64,000 nt of DNA from Xanthoparmelia taractica. Lineage: Eukaryota > Ascomycota > Lecanoromycetes > Lecanorales > Parmeliaceae. Numbering within the stretch: the stretch's first letter is position 1; each line of letters begins with the position of its first letter. Shown here piece after piece: positions 1 to 10,845 of this stretch. The stretch lies in contig JANQBS010000091.1 of assembly GCA_033085395.1 (NCBI GenBank), positions 83,001-147,000 of the forward strand, read 5' to 3'. The translations under genes were made by a program, and so were the position numbers. Below the pieces are notes generated by a model. The model searched no databases. It was not told the DNA's origin and was given only the letters and a program-made list of their open reading frames with translations.

Positions 1-447
1 GAAGAAGTAGGCCGTCGGTGTCAGCTCGTTTCCCTCCCCATGAGCCGAGAGATTACCTTTGACGTTACCGACGTTGAAGAACTTATCGCTCTGCTTGGCG
101 AAACCCCCTCTTCTTCCTCATCAGAAAATGTGCCGCGACCGACCAAAGTGCGGCGCATGTTCGCCATGCGCGCTTGCCGGACTAGTGTCATGATCGGGAA
201 GACTCTCACGCTGAAGCAGATGGGCGCCTTGGTGAGGAAGATGGGAGAAATTGACAAGCCGTGGAATTGTCCTCATGGAAGACCGACCATGAGGCACGTA
301 TGTGGGTTGCAAGAATGGGAGGGATGGAAGGAGGGCGGCGGGCTAGCCGGGTCCGGAGATGAGAACGAAAATGTCGAATGGGGGGCATGGGTTGAAAGCG
401 TGAGGGAGCAGGAAGAAGAGATGGGGCAAGATGATGATGGAGGGTAA
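1..447 (+). CDS. PMS1: DNA mismatch repair endonuclease PMS1 (C-terminal part)
   Basis: The gene enters the window already in frame at base 1 and ends at 447, so only the last ~148 codons are present. The encoded tail holds the conserved MutL C-terminal signature: an ACR-S-IG stretch (ACRTSVMIGK) followed about 35 residues later by CPHGRPTMRH. In eukaryotic PMS1/PMS2 these residues belong to the zinc-binding endonuclease and dimerisation domain that nicks DNA after MutS recognises a mismatch, in complex with MLH1. After the signature comes a poorly conserved acidic tail rich in Glu, Asp and Gly. I see no intron. An ATG at 40 is internal, because the reading frame is open from the window edge. 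It converges on the membrane-protein gene that ends at 653. Identification is firm for the family; the N-terminal ATPase half lies outside the window. Confidence 0.93.
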   Translation, partial: EEVGRRCQLVSLPMSREITFDVTDVEELIALLGETPSSSSSENVPRPTKVRRMFAMRACRTSVMIGKTLTLKQMGALVRKMGEIDKPWNCPHGRPTMRHVCGLQEWEGWKEGGGLAGSGDENENVEWGAWVESVREQEEEMGQDDDGG

Positions 448-652
448 GGAGGAGATGGAGAAAGGCTTCGCAGCGCGGAGCTGAACCAAAGATGATGGCA
501 CCAGCTCCTAAGCATTGTACCGAGTTTCTGCCACATGCAAGCTGTATGTTAGACTTTCACCTCTAAGTCTGTAAGGAAATGTAAACCATCCAAGTCATTG
601 AGTCTGGACTCCTGTCCAGGGTGTTCGCTCGCTTGATCAATAATCCTCGAGC

Positions 653-2952
653 TCACGTCCATCCTCCGGTTCCCGTCCTTCCCTCCTCCATCGCTTTCCC
701 GCTAACTTCCCTTGCTCTGATACCTCCACTTGGGTAGATTCCTCTTTCCTTGACCTCCACTCCGCTTCGACTAACAACCCTACCTCCGCCACTCATACTT
801 GCGGGTGCAGATCTGCCCATGCCTCCCCACGCTTTAGCTTTGCCGATCCCAACTACTCCAGGGGCCCAGCCTCCCCCATGGCCAGGATTCCCGGTTGCTG
901 GCGTCAATGCCCGTTGCTCTAACCCGGCTCCTACCTTTGGCTTCTGCTTACTGAGTGGAGGGGTCGGTGGATTCATTTCTAGAGGCCGAAAGTTCTCGTT
1001 GTTAGACGTGTATTCAAATGGCGAAGTCTGGGAAAGTGGCTGGTAGGACGGTCTGTTGAGGAGATGTTTGAGTTCCCTTGGGGGTGATGAGGACGGAGAA
1101 GAGGAGGCAGAGGGGTGCGTTATCCAATTATCGTCGGGAAGTGATGGGGCTGTGGACCGCGGACGTGTTGATGCGGGCCGACTTGTTGCTATTGTGGTGA
1201 AGGTATTGGTGGAGTAGATCGAAGAAGATTTGGTTGGAGAACGTGTCATCGTTGGTTGATTGGTTTGGATTAGGGGATTGGTGTTGTTGGAGTAAATCGA
1301 GGAGGATTGGGTAGGAGAGCGTATTAGTGTGGTTTGGCTGGATTTCTTCTCCCGGCTTTCGACCTGAGAAAAGACAGGGAACATGGTTCGAGACGACCGG
1401 TGGGAGGGTGGGTTTTGATCGTAGAAAGGGCCTTGAATCTCGGTACGAGAGGAACGGTGAGCGGGCGGTTGATCGTAGAAAGGAATTGCGAGGTCAGTCC
1501 GAGAGCCCCTATCATTGGTAGTAAGAATGGGGGCACTGGTAAGGCTGGAATGCGAGCTTCTATGAGGAGAGCGTGGTTGGTCATTGTTTGGGCTCTCGAT
1601 CTTGGTCCGCGAGGAATGCTGCGAGAGTGGTAGATCATAGAAGGGGCCTCTGATCTCCGTATGAGGCGAGCGGTGAGCCGGTGGTTGGTCGTAAAACGGA
1701 GTTGAAATGTCAGTACGAGAGGCTCTGGCGCTCGCGTTAGGATGTGAGACTTTTGCAGCGTTGGAGTAGGAGTCATTGCGGGTGTGCAAGAAAGGAATGG
1801 TTGGGGAGGCCATCAGAGGATCTTCAGCCTTTGAATCTTGGACATTGTCTGTTGAAGTTGATGTTTGGGTCAAACGGTTGTCGAGAAGAGATGACTTGTT
1901 GCGCTTGTGCCGAGACGTCAAATTGTCCTCCAAAGGATTCATGTCCGGCGGAAGTCTTGAAATCTTGCGGAAAATGACTCCAAGGTAGATCGATATCGCT
2001 AACGAAACCAGGTGAAACGTCCCAGTAACCACGCTGATGATGAAGGTGGCGAATACGGTACTGGTAGTAGCCTCGTCGCTACCGAAAAGAGTGGACCAGT
2101 GACCTGGGACATTGACAGGTTCGATAGACTGAGTGTGAGAAATCAAGGCTGTAAATACAATGAACGGGATTAATCCGGCGTCGATCATGGCTGCAAAGAT
2201 ACAATAGCTGGCCGAAGATGATGGTGTGCGTCCGTTGGGAGAGCGCGAAAGATGATATGTACCATAAATTGTGTGCAGGATTGCAACCCCTGGCTAATGC
2301 AATGTGATTAACATTGACTCTCTCTCGCTATCCAGGCGATACATACTGGCACACGTATGATCCAACCTGTGGTCGTGTCGGTGGTTTTGATACATATCAC
2401 ACAAAATAGTAGACCAACTGCCCCGATCAACTCGCATATCCGAAGAACCAGCTGAACGATCCGTGTGTATTTGACTCTCGACTTGGTACGTAGACTCATC
2501 GGTCTCCAGTCCAGATTACCATATGGGCTAGCAAAACCGTTAGACAGTTTCACGCGCAAACGGCGACAAGTAGAAGCAAGCGGCCCAACATCTGACAAGC
2601 TCTGAAAATACAAAAAAAGGAGACCAGGCTTCTTAAAGAGTCAACTCTTGGAGATGCGTCGACTTATAATATCTCCACACTTTGGCATGGAGTCTTTCAA
2701 TGTGTAGAAAAGGAGTTAAGGTACAATAGAAATCAATACCGTGCTTCTTCCAATGACTTACGCGACATAATATGAGTCTGGATGTCGATTGATCTCCTTG
2801 GAATTGATCAAAGGACCATTCGGTTGCGACCTAGGTATTGGCAAGGACAAGCTTGCTTGCGATATGGCTTTGGGGTTGAAGCCTCGTTCCGTGGGGCCTA
2901 AGAAAGAATATTTCGACGCGTGGTCGTAGAGGAAAGGCGGTTCAGCACCCAT
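653..2952 (-). CDS. Fungal multi-pass membrane protein of unknown function
   Basis: Three exons join in phase: 2952-2762, 2527-2347 and 2293-653, about 670 aa. The first half has four hydrophobic stretches (around IVQLVLRICELIGAVGLLF, a GVAIL-type segment, a DAGLIPFIVFTALI segment and FATFIISVVTGTFHLVSLAI). These are followed by PLEDNLTSRHKRNKSS and a long Ser/Thr/Pro-rich, low-complexity tail with degenerate repeats of FYDQPPAHRS type, probably cytosolic. I recognise the membrane half and the PLEDNLTSRHKRNKSS motif as typical of an uncharacterised family found across filamentous ascomycetes; I know no function. The ATG at 2952 is the first in-frame ATG of exon 1. The 234-bp intron 1 is longer than most here. 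It is divergent to the ferredoxin reductase gene, with a 269-bp shared upstream region. Confidence 0.8.
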
Positions 2953-3221
2953 GACTTGGGACCGCACAGTATCTTACGAGTACTCAGCAAATATCAGATA
3001 CCTAGGAATCACAGCGGATATTTGCACCTCAAACGAGATATAATAATGTACGAAACACTGAATGCTGAACCGGACGCTTAGGAGTCGGGATCGTAAACGC
3101 TACTCGTTGGCAAGGCAACGTGGAGCTGGCGTTCGAAGCGCCACTACCTTTGCCTACCGTGCTACCCACCTCGAAAACTCCACGGACCCACCAGCGATCG
3201 CATTCTTTGAGTGACTTTTAG

Positions 3222-4885
3222 ATGAGCACCATCCCTCGGACTGTAAGGGTCTGCAATGGGTACTCCAAGTCGGTCCTCAAATCATCACATGTTACGACGC
3301 TCCATGTCTCAAGGCGGCATAGCAGCCATGTTGTTAGAGACGGCCGACCATTCCGCATGGCTGTTCTTGGATCTGGACCTGCCGGCTTTTATACAGCTTA
3401 TAAGGTCATGTCAAACATAGCGAATGCCGTCGTCGATATGTATGAAAGTCTTCCCGTTCCCTTTGGGTTAGTGAGATTCGGCGTTGCACCGGACCATCAA
3501 GAAGTTAAGGTATAAATGCTTTTATAAATCATCTGGGACCTCCTCATTTTCTATCTGCCCTTCATGCTCTCATGCTTCACCTCTAACCCTCGTGTCTCAG
3601 AAATGCCGTGACAAGTTTGAGGAAGTTGCTTCATCACCGCGCTTCACTTTTATAGGCAACATTGCTATTGGCAAAGACCTGCCCTTAGCGGATCTCAGGC
3701 CTCATTATAATGCTATAGTGTTCGCCTATGGCGCCACTAAGGATCGGAGGCTTGGAATCTCAGGTGAGGATTACTTGGAGGGAATTCACTCAGCGCGCGA
3801 TTTTGTGGGCTGGTACAACGGACTGCCCGAACACGAAGCACTGGCGCCAGACCTCGAATCGAGCGAAGAGGCAGTAATCATTGGGCAAGGCAACGTAGCC
3901 CTCGATGTGGCACGTACACTCCTGCGCGATGTCAATAGTCTCCGGAAGACGGACATGACAGATTATGCCCTTGACACTTTGTCGAGAAGCAGAGTGAATA
4001 GAGTTCGTGTCATTGGTCGAAGGGGTCCAATGCAGGTGCGTTCTTCTGTCTCGGCAGGGCCAATGAAGATCATAGACGTAACAAATTCCGCAGGCATCGT
4101 TTACGATCAGAGAAGTCCGAGAGCTACTGAATCTGCCTTCAATTTCCTTTGAGCCCATTGATCCTGCTCTATTCCCGTCAAGCATCACAAAACTTCCGCG
4201 CACGACTAAACGTCTAACTCAGCTCTTAGCTCAGGGCTCAGCGACTCCTGCCTCGAAAGCGCGAAAGTCCTGGTCTTTGGATTTCCTCCTATCGCCGAAA
4301 TCTTTCAATGCATCCACTGCAACTCCTAATCATTTATCGTCTCTCACATTCATCAGGAACGAATTCCAAGGTCCGAACGTCTTCGACTCGTCTGCCACTG
4401 TCTCTCCCACCAAGAGCGAGATATCCTACCCCACTTCTTTAGCATTCCGCAGTATCGGCTATAAGTCAGAAGCCATCAATGGCATGAAAGACTTAGGTAT
4501 AGACTTTGATGAACGTCGAGGCATCATTCCCAATGATCTGCATGGTCGTGTCACTAGTCTCTCGGAAGACGGTACTGGTATCCCAGGCCTCTATTGTTCT
4601 GGATGGGTAAAGCGAGGTCCGGCGGGCGTGATCGCTAATACCATGGAAGATGCCTTCGATACAGCGGAATCCATTACACGAGACTGGGAGAACGGGGAAC
4701 CATTCATGTCCGGTCCAGATGGTTGGGACGCGCTGCAAGAAGACACAGCCGTAAAGGGTCTACGATCTGTGAGTTGGGATGACTGGAAGAAAATAGATTT
4801 GGTGGAAAAGGAGAGGGGGAAAGCTAAAGGCAAGGAGCGGGAAAAGTTCACAAGCATCCCGGATATGCTCAAAGTGCTGGACTGA
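3222..4885 (+). CDS. ARH1: Mitochondrial NADPH:adrenodoxin/ferredoxin reductase
   Basis: Three exons (3222-3509, 3601-4035, 4094-4885) give a 504-aa protein. It moves electrons from NADPH through FAD to mitochondrial ferredoxin for Fe-S cluster and haem A synthesis. The N-terminus is basic and lacks acidic residues, as in a mitochondrial presequence. The FAD site GSGPAG is at residues 50-55, followed by PVPFGLVRFGVAPDH, which is diagnostic for this family. The NADPH site GQGNVALDVA starts near 191, and the end carries the typical GWVKRGPAGVIANTMEDA. Intron 2 interrupts the sequence just after RGPMQ, and the reading resumes as ASFTIREVRELL, exactly as expected. Length matches the family. The next gene downstream is another mitochondrial flavoenzyme in the same orientation. 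Confidence 0.95.
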
Positions 4886-5466
4886 GCGCTTGAAATGGCG
4901 TGGTGGGTGCGGTTTTTGCAGAGCACGAGCACCAATGCTAGACCGAGAGGACGTACAGTTTTGCAGTCAGCTAATACCTTGAGTTAACGTACAGCAGTTG
5001 ATCAACAAGCTTGCCACTACAGGGAAATCAAACCGAAGGATAGAGAGACAGTACACCAAACCCGCTAGCATGCAAGTGTGTATACTTTCATTGTGCCGTG
5101 CGCAATGAAAGACTCCTTCCTAGGGATTTCTAAGGGGCTCCTTTAGAGACTGAGAGCGTTGCTTGGGGAATGCCTGCTTTTCATCCTGCTGCAAATTGTT
5201 CTACATCAACATGTATGCCAAATGAGAGTGTGTCTATATAGGAGCAGTGATGTGAGTCTCTACATTTGGTTCAACCGTATCTATTATTTACCGTAGAGCG
5301 ATGACTGTAGATGACTGCACCAACTGTTCCTTATCTTTGGGGGCGACGTCATTCAAAGCCAGCAACTCCCAGGTTTGGTAGATGGTAGAGTCTTGATTGA
5401 AAACCTTTGCTGAAGCTTTCGCTTCTCTCATCATGTTTGCTAACATTCTTCTTCTTTACCCTTGAC
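4886..5466. other. Intergenic: 3' region of ARH1 and promoter of L2HGDH gene
   Basis: No gene is supported here. A TATA-like TCTATATAGG lies near 5232, and a short pyrimidine tract (CTTCTTCTTTACCC) precedes the ATG at 5467. The rest shows nothing distinctive. Confidence 0.5.
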
Positions 5467-6795
5467 ATGTTCGCGAGAGCACTGAGTCGGATATTACCAA
5501 CGCAATGCCATATACGGCCCTTTTCGACCGCTTCGACATCCAAGGCCGACTTCACTCATGTGGTTGGCGCAACGCTCATTGCAATAAGTCCTTCTCGAGA
5601 TGAGACTAAGATCATTTTTAGGTCGTCGGCGCTGGAGCTGTTGGTCTTGCCATTGCTCGCAAGCTGGCTGAGCGGGATGGCACTTCGACACTGCTGGTAG
5701 AGAGGCATGGAGCAGTAGGGACAGAGACCAGCAGCCGCAATTCAGAGGCAAGTCTCCTCCACATGTCGAAAAATCCGATAAGCTCAGCCATGCCAGGTCA
5801 TCCACGCCGGCCTCTATTACGGCCCTACCTCTTTGAAGACACAGCTATGTCTCAAAGGCAAACAGATGATGTACGATCTCTGCGAATCGCAAAACATTCC
5901 ATATCGCAATTCAAAAAAGTGGATCCTTTCCCAGAACGCCCAACAGCATGAAGAGCTCGTCAAGACGCATGAGTTTGCCAAGTCGATCGGCGTGCCAACC
6001 AACTTCATCCCTCTGTCTGGAGCACATTCGCGTGAGCCAGATGTCCGGGTGAAAGAAGCCGTCCTTGAAAGCCCGACAACTGGTATCGTAGATTCTCACA
6101 CCTTCATGTCCTATCTGGAGTCGGATTTTCAGTCAAGAGGTGGTGACTTGGCATGCTATACCAATGTGGACTCAGTTGAGCCTCTTGCATCAGGCTCTCA
6201 AGGCTGGAAAATCCAGACCACATCACCTTCTTCTACGGAGACAACATGGATAACCGCCGAGACTCTAATCAACAGCGCTGGTCTAGCTGCTGTTCCTTTA
6301 TCAAACACTATACTCCCGCCTTCGCGACAAGTCAAGCCGTATTATGCCAAAGGCTCCTACTACTCATATTCTGCTCCTACGCCCCGTCCGAAGACCCTGA
6401 TATATCCTGCGCCAACGACAGGAGCTGCTGGTCTTGGTACACATTTAACCATTGATATGACGGGCGCGATCCGATTTGGTCCAGACGTTGAATGGGTTGA
6501 TGATCCCAACGACCTTTCTGTAAATGAGTCTCGATTACCGGCCGCCCTAGAAGAGATTGAGGCGTATCTGCCAAGTATTCAGAGAGAGAAGGTTGGCTTG
6601 GATTACAGTGGTATCAGGCCAAAATTAGGAAAGGGGGGCGCTGTATGGAAAGCTAATGGGGATGGCTTTTCAGATTTCGTGATAAGAAAGGAGGAAGGAT
6701 TTGAAGGATTTGTCAATCTTCTCGGCATTGAGAGTCCTGGATTGACCAGTTCTCTGGCGATTGCTGAGATGGTTGATGGGTTACTCTACAAATGA
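5467..6795 (+). CDS. L-2-hydroxyglutarate dehydrogenase, mitochondrial (FAD-dependent)
   Basis: Three exons (5467-5562, 5622-5747, 5797-6795) give 406 aa. The enzyme oxidises the metabolic by-product L-2-hydroxyglutarate to 2-oxoglutarate, passing electrons to the ETF/ubiquinone route in animals. An Arg/Ser-rich presequence precedes the FAD fold VVGAGAVGLAIARKLAER (GAGAVG at 35-40). The family motif TSSRNSEVIHAGLYY is split by intron 2. The C-terminal FVNLLGIESPGLTSSLAIAE is also typical. The ATG at 5467 is chosen because the protein then starts directly with a presequence; no better upstream start is in frame. Intron 2 (5748-5796, 49 nt) begins with GCAAGT rather than GT; only this GC-AG splice preserves SEVIHAG. 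S. cerevisiae lacks this enzyme, so the gene fits a filamentous fungus. Confidence 0.93.
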
Positions 6796-8112
6796 TGGTG
6801 ACAGGCGACCATGCATATAGGGCAGAAAAGACCACTCTTCTTTGCGGCAATCGAGTTCCTTGGTTCAATTGGTGTTGTATGCTCAGTTCGTGTTATATCG
6901 GGTGCAGCTTGTCTCCTTTTATTCCTGCTATCTGATAATGCCTCTTCAATAGGTGCTGGGTAGAGTAGTGGCCAACTTTTACTCGTTCAACATGGACATA
7001 TTGAACGATGATATAAGATGTATAAAAGTACGACAGCTCTTGGTCACTGTACGCCTCAAGACATCCTTGATTGATTTAATGCTTCACTTTCCTTGGAACA
7101 CGAAAAGCCGCTCAATTGGTATCTTCTTAGGCCCTCAATCGGTGAGCGTTTCGGTATCTATGGACCTTTTCCGGTGATTTGGTCTATGTAGGTCAGGGGC
7201 ACGGCCATGCGGACTGGTGAAAACAGAAGTTCCCCTTATCCAAGTCGAACCATGTGTGCAGCTTTTCAAAATCACCTTACATGCTGGTGTTGCACAACGC
7301 ATCAGTGCATGGCAGGCCCGAAAATGGATTCTTGTATCTGAAGCCTGTGCCTTCCTATATCCTAAGCGACATTTTCCAAAACGCCTTAGAACTATGTCGG
7401 CTTTTTGCCCCATGTTTTCTTTCTCTACATCAGCAGGATACAGTCTCTGGACCTTGCAATTGTTAAAAGATTCCTCATCAGAGGGACGAAACCCCATCTG
7501 GACCAGTCTCTGTTTTCAGCGCGTATTGTTCTTGGGATGAGTGTGTAGAGATCGGTTGCCCCTATATATTAACCCTCAATTGATAACTAGCAATAATCAA
7601 GTGGAGCTTACGCAAGAAACCACAGCACGAAGCCTTACCCCCGCTTTCCATGAGTAGGCACCCTGAGTACACCAACACTACCTTACTTTGGGGACGAAAA
7701 AGTCGTAAACCTTTCATCTATTTTCCGTTGCTTCACCGGCATCTACCTCGTTAAGAAAGCCAGGCTTCCAAACACTCGGGCCAGATTCCCACTGATTGCG
7801 ATTTAGTATTCTCAACCTACCACACCGAAGTAAGGGTTATCGGCTTTCATAGCCCTGCGCACAATTTGTCTGTATTAAGAGCCGTTATCATGAATTTCAG
7901 AGGATACCAACACACAGCCCATAGAAAGATCCACCCAAGGCAATTTGCATTCAAAGTGCTCCATAATCAATAATCGATATTTTCAAAGCCCTGAAACAAA
8001 GCCCTAAGCCCATGGCTCGGTATATCTTTGATCCGATGGGCAACCGGATTCACACCCATCCACTTTCGATAAATGTACTTTAGTTTTCTCACTCACGATC
8101 CTTTTTACTAAC
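6796..8112. other. Large intergenic region without a supported gene
   Basis: At 1.3 kb this is the largest gap between genes in the window. Both strands contain only short open frames (for example 7135-7497 on the minus strand and an ATG-less frame at 7217-7540 on the plus strand) with no recognisable motif, no plausible splice extension and unremarkable composition. I searched by eye for tRNA box B-like sequence and repeats and saw none. Short AT-rich stretches near 6955-7080 and 7560-7600 could be terminator or promoter DNA. Confidence 0.5.
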
Positions 8113-9420
8113 ATGGCCCCAGGGTCTACTGCGTTGACGACAGAGGTCAGGTCTGAATCGCCTTATCAGCTGGACAAAGCTCAGGTCAGTCCGATCCCTG
8201 CTTTTGCATAGACACAACCTAATGCCTAACAGACACTCCGAGCTTCCAGCGCACTTCTAAAGCATATCACAACCGAGGCCCAGAAGAAGGAAAATGCTTC
8301 CAAGACTAAGAGTCTCCTTCTATCGGAAGATGCAATCTCATCCGACGGGGAGCCAGTATGGCTCGTTCTGACCACGAAAAAATTTATGGTCGACCAAAAG
8401 CGCCTGAAACCACGCAAAGTCCTGATCCCACACTCTCTACATACATCTCCCAATATATCGATATGTATCATAACACCTGACCCGCAACGTCAATTTAAAG
8501 ATGCCATTGCCCATCCGTCGTTTCCCACTACCCTGTCCAAGCGGATCACCAAGATCATCAGCATCAAGAAGCTGGAAGCGAAATACCGCTCGTTCGAATT
8601 AAAACGGCAACTTCGCGATTCATACGATCTTTTCCTCGCCGATGATCGAATCATTACATATCTAGCCAAATTTTTGGGCAAGACATTCTACAACACTACA
8701 GCCAAGCGGCCAATACCTGTCTCCCTCGAAGCCCCAAAGTCAAAGGAGGAGAAGAACGCAGCTCTTCCAAGCACTAAAATCCGTAAAGAACCTTCTGATA
8801 CGAAATCGATTGCTGCACCACTATTGCTCGCGAAGGAGATTGAGCGCACTCTGTGTACCGCGCAGATCAATCTCTCCCCATCGACTACCACTGCAGTGCG
8901 TGTTGGCCTTGCATCTCATACGCCTGAACAATTAGCGGCGAATATCGAAACTGTGATGGCTAGCCTCGCTGGGAAAATCGTGGGATGGAAGAACGTGAGG
9001 GCTGTGCATGTGAAGGGCCCTAATACAATGGCGCTGCCGATTTGGCTTGCTGAGGAACTCTGGGTAGACGAGGGAATGGTCCTTGAGAATGAGGAGGCCG
9101 CAGAGGCGAGAGTGAAAGCAGCCCAGAAGGGAAAGATAAAGAGAAATTTAATAGGAGGCAAAGACAACGGTAGCGCGGTTGGGGGAGAGTGTAAGAGAAA
9201 TGAGGACGGTGAAATTGGGCCTGCAGACGAGCCCAAGCGCAAGAAGGTCAAAAAGCTGCAGGACGAGGACCTCAGTCGGGAGATAAAGGAAAGACGGGAG
9301 AAGCTACGCCAGCAGAAGAGAGAAGTTGAAGGAAAGGATGCGGCCATGAGCCGGATTTCGGAGGAAGAGCCCAAAGTCAAGAAGTCGAGAGGCGCCATGG
9401 CAGCGACTTCAGCGTCTTAA
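8113..9420 (+). CDS. UTP30: Ribosomal L1-domain protein, UTP30/RSL1D1-like ribosome biogenesis factor
   Basis: Two exons (8113-8184, 8233-9420) encode 419 aa. The centre is an L1-like fold as in Utp30/Cic1 and human RSL1D1: VWLVLTTKKF, then LKPRKVLIPHSL, a basic helix with DSYDLFLADDRII, FLGKTFYNTTAKRPIPV, and a segment where NIETVMASLAGKI leads to a strand containing VRAVHVKGPNTMALPIW. These proteins sit in nucleolar pre-ribosomes. The C-terminal ~110 residues are lysine- and glutamate-rich with KRKKVKK-type nuclear or nucleolar signals and probable coiled coil. The start is chosen because only the 5' exon supplies an ATG in frame with TLRASSALLKH. UTP30 and CIC1 are paralogues, and I cannot fully separate them by eye. 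It converges closely on PPT1 (110 bp between stops). Confidence 0.82.
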
Positions 9421-9530
9421 ATCTCAATCTTACCATGTTTTGTACACGACATTGATAACCACAGGCTTCGAATTCATCCTGTCAACAGGAAACTCTTCGC
9501 AGAACTGAACATCAGTGAGGTACAGCAATT

Positions 9531-10585
9531 CTAATGGTTCTGTGTGCCCAATGAGTTAAGAACATCCCTTCTTCGCGATTTGAAATATTTGTTGAAGGCG
9601 TCTGTAAGGATTTGGTCGCTCAGCTGCATGTGTCCACCCTTAGCGATCCTGAAGTCGAGTCTCCTCTCTTCGTCCAGAAAGCGCAGACCGATCCAATCTT
9701 CCCGATAGATGTCTCTTTCTTGCAGCTTTGTCACTGCCTCACTTGTAGTATTGACCTCACTAAAAAAGGCGCTCTCCTTAGGCACGACCGTTGTGTCATT
9801 TGCAAACATAAACATGGCGAATCTGCGCAATTTCATCATGTTTTCCTTGTAGGTGTCATTCTTCACCTTCCTCTCGTTGTTTATGTCAGCCAGAAAGTTG
9901 CTATGTTCCAAATAATTGTCCAAATCCTCAGGATCTCGATAGTACTGCGCGGGCACCAGTCTGCTTTGGGAGAACGAACCCCAGGCATTGCCTTTGAGGA
10001 CACCGCGCCAGGTCTGGCACAACCAATCGTTGGCGGCGCATTCTTGAAACTCACTGATACCGTTGTGCTGACTTCCAAAGGTCACTAGATTCTCCACTCT
10101 TGGACTGTTGCAGCGCTCGATGTAAGCTCGAAGGAATTGGCCGCCTTGGGAGAAGCCGAGCGCATTGATGGCAGGTGCTTTGGAGAGTATAGGGTGTGAG
10201 GCTAGATCATCGCAGACTTTTTGAACCTGCAGGGTCACATTGCCCCAGAAAGTGGCAGTACGGTCGGCGGAAGCATCGTCATCGAGACGAATGTAGTATG
10301 TGGTGGTGTTTCCGATGGTTTGGTTCACCAGCTCTGCAATTGATTGAAGACCCTCAGCTTTGTAGCTATAGACTATCAGCGAAATGACATGGATCTTGAA
10401 AAGAGTATGTCATACTTATCGCCGAGACCATGCCAAATCACCAAAGGCAGGTTTGCTGACTCTGCCGAGCTGGTAAGTGGAGCGCTCTGTGTCGGTAAGA
10501 GAGGCTCTTGCGGAGGAGGTAATGCTGTTACGAATCTCGAAGCAATCGGCAACAGAAGCCAAAGACACAAGACATATGTGCCCAT
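9531..10585 (-). CDS. PPT1: Palmitoyl-protein thioesterase (PPT1 family)
   Basis: Two exons (10585-10416, 10365-9531) give 334 aa. The enzyme removes palmitate from S-acylated proteins in vacuole or lysosome. A hydrophobic N-terminal signal peptide (about residues 1-22) precedes VIWHGLGDN. The nucleophile elbow is GFSQGG, with Ser near 129. The catalytic Asp is likely in FANDTTVVPKE and the His in AKGGHMQLSDQ, the expected order for this alpha/beta hydrolase. FGSQHNGI and LPLVIWHGLGD are further family marks. Potential N-glycosylation sites (NQT, NTT, NVT) fit a secretory route. The ATG at 10585 puts the signal peptide at the very N-terminus. It is head-to-head with the CTK2 gene over a 260-bp shared promoter. 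Confidence 0.92.
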
Positions 10586-10845
10586 GACGGCGATTAAGAA
10601 TGAGAATGTAGTGGTAACTACAAACACCAGATGAGAGAAGAAAGATGCTTGGCTGCAATTCACGTGATTGGCTATTGAAAGGGGGAAAGTCTTGCCAAAC
10701 CTTTTCCCGGATTTTGTTAAATCAACACCGCTATGTCACTTTTGAACGACTGGACTCGTCGTTCCGTAGAAGATTTGATAGACTTGACAGTCTTCATATC
10801 TTCTTCACCTCTGGATAATCCACTCGCGAAAGTGGATTGTCTGGA

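Noticed and set aside
7135..7540. Overlapping frames of 120 and 107 codons in the largest gap
   Set aside because: They overlap on opposite strands, contain no recognisable motif, and the plus-strand one lacks an ATG start.
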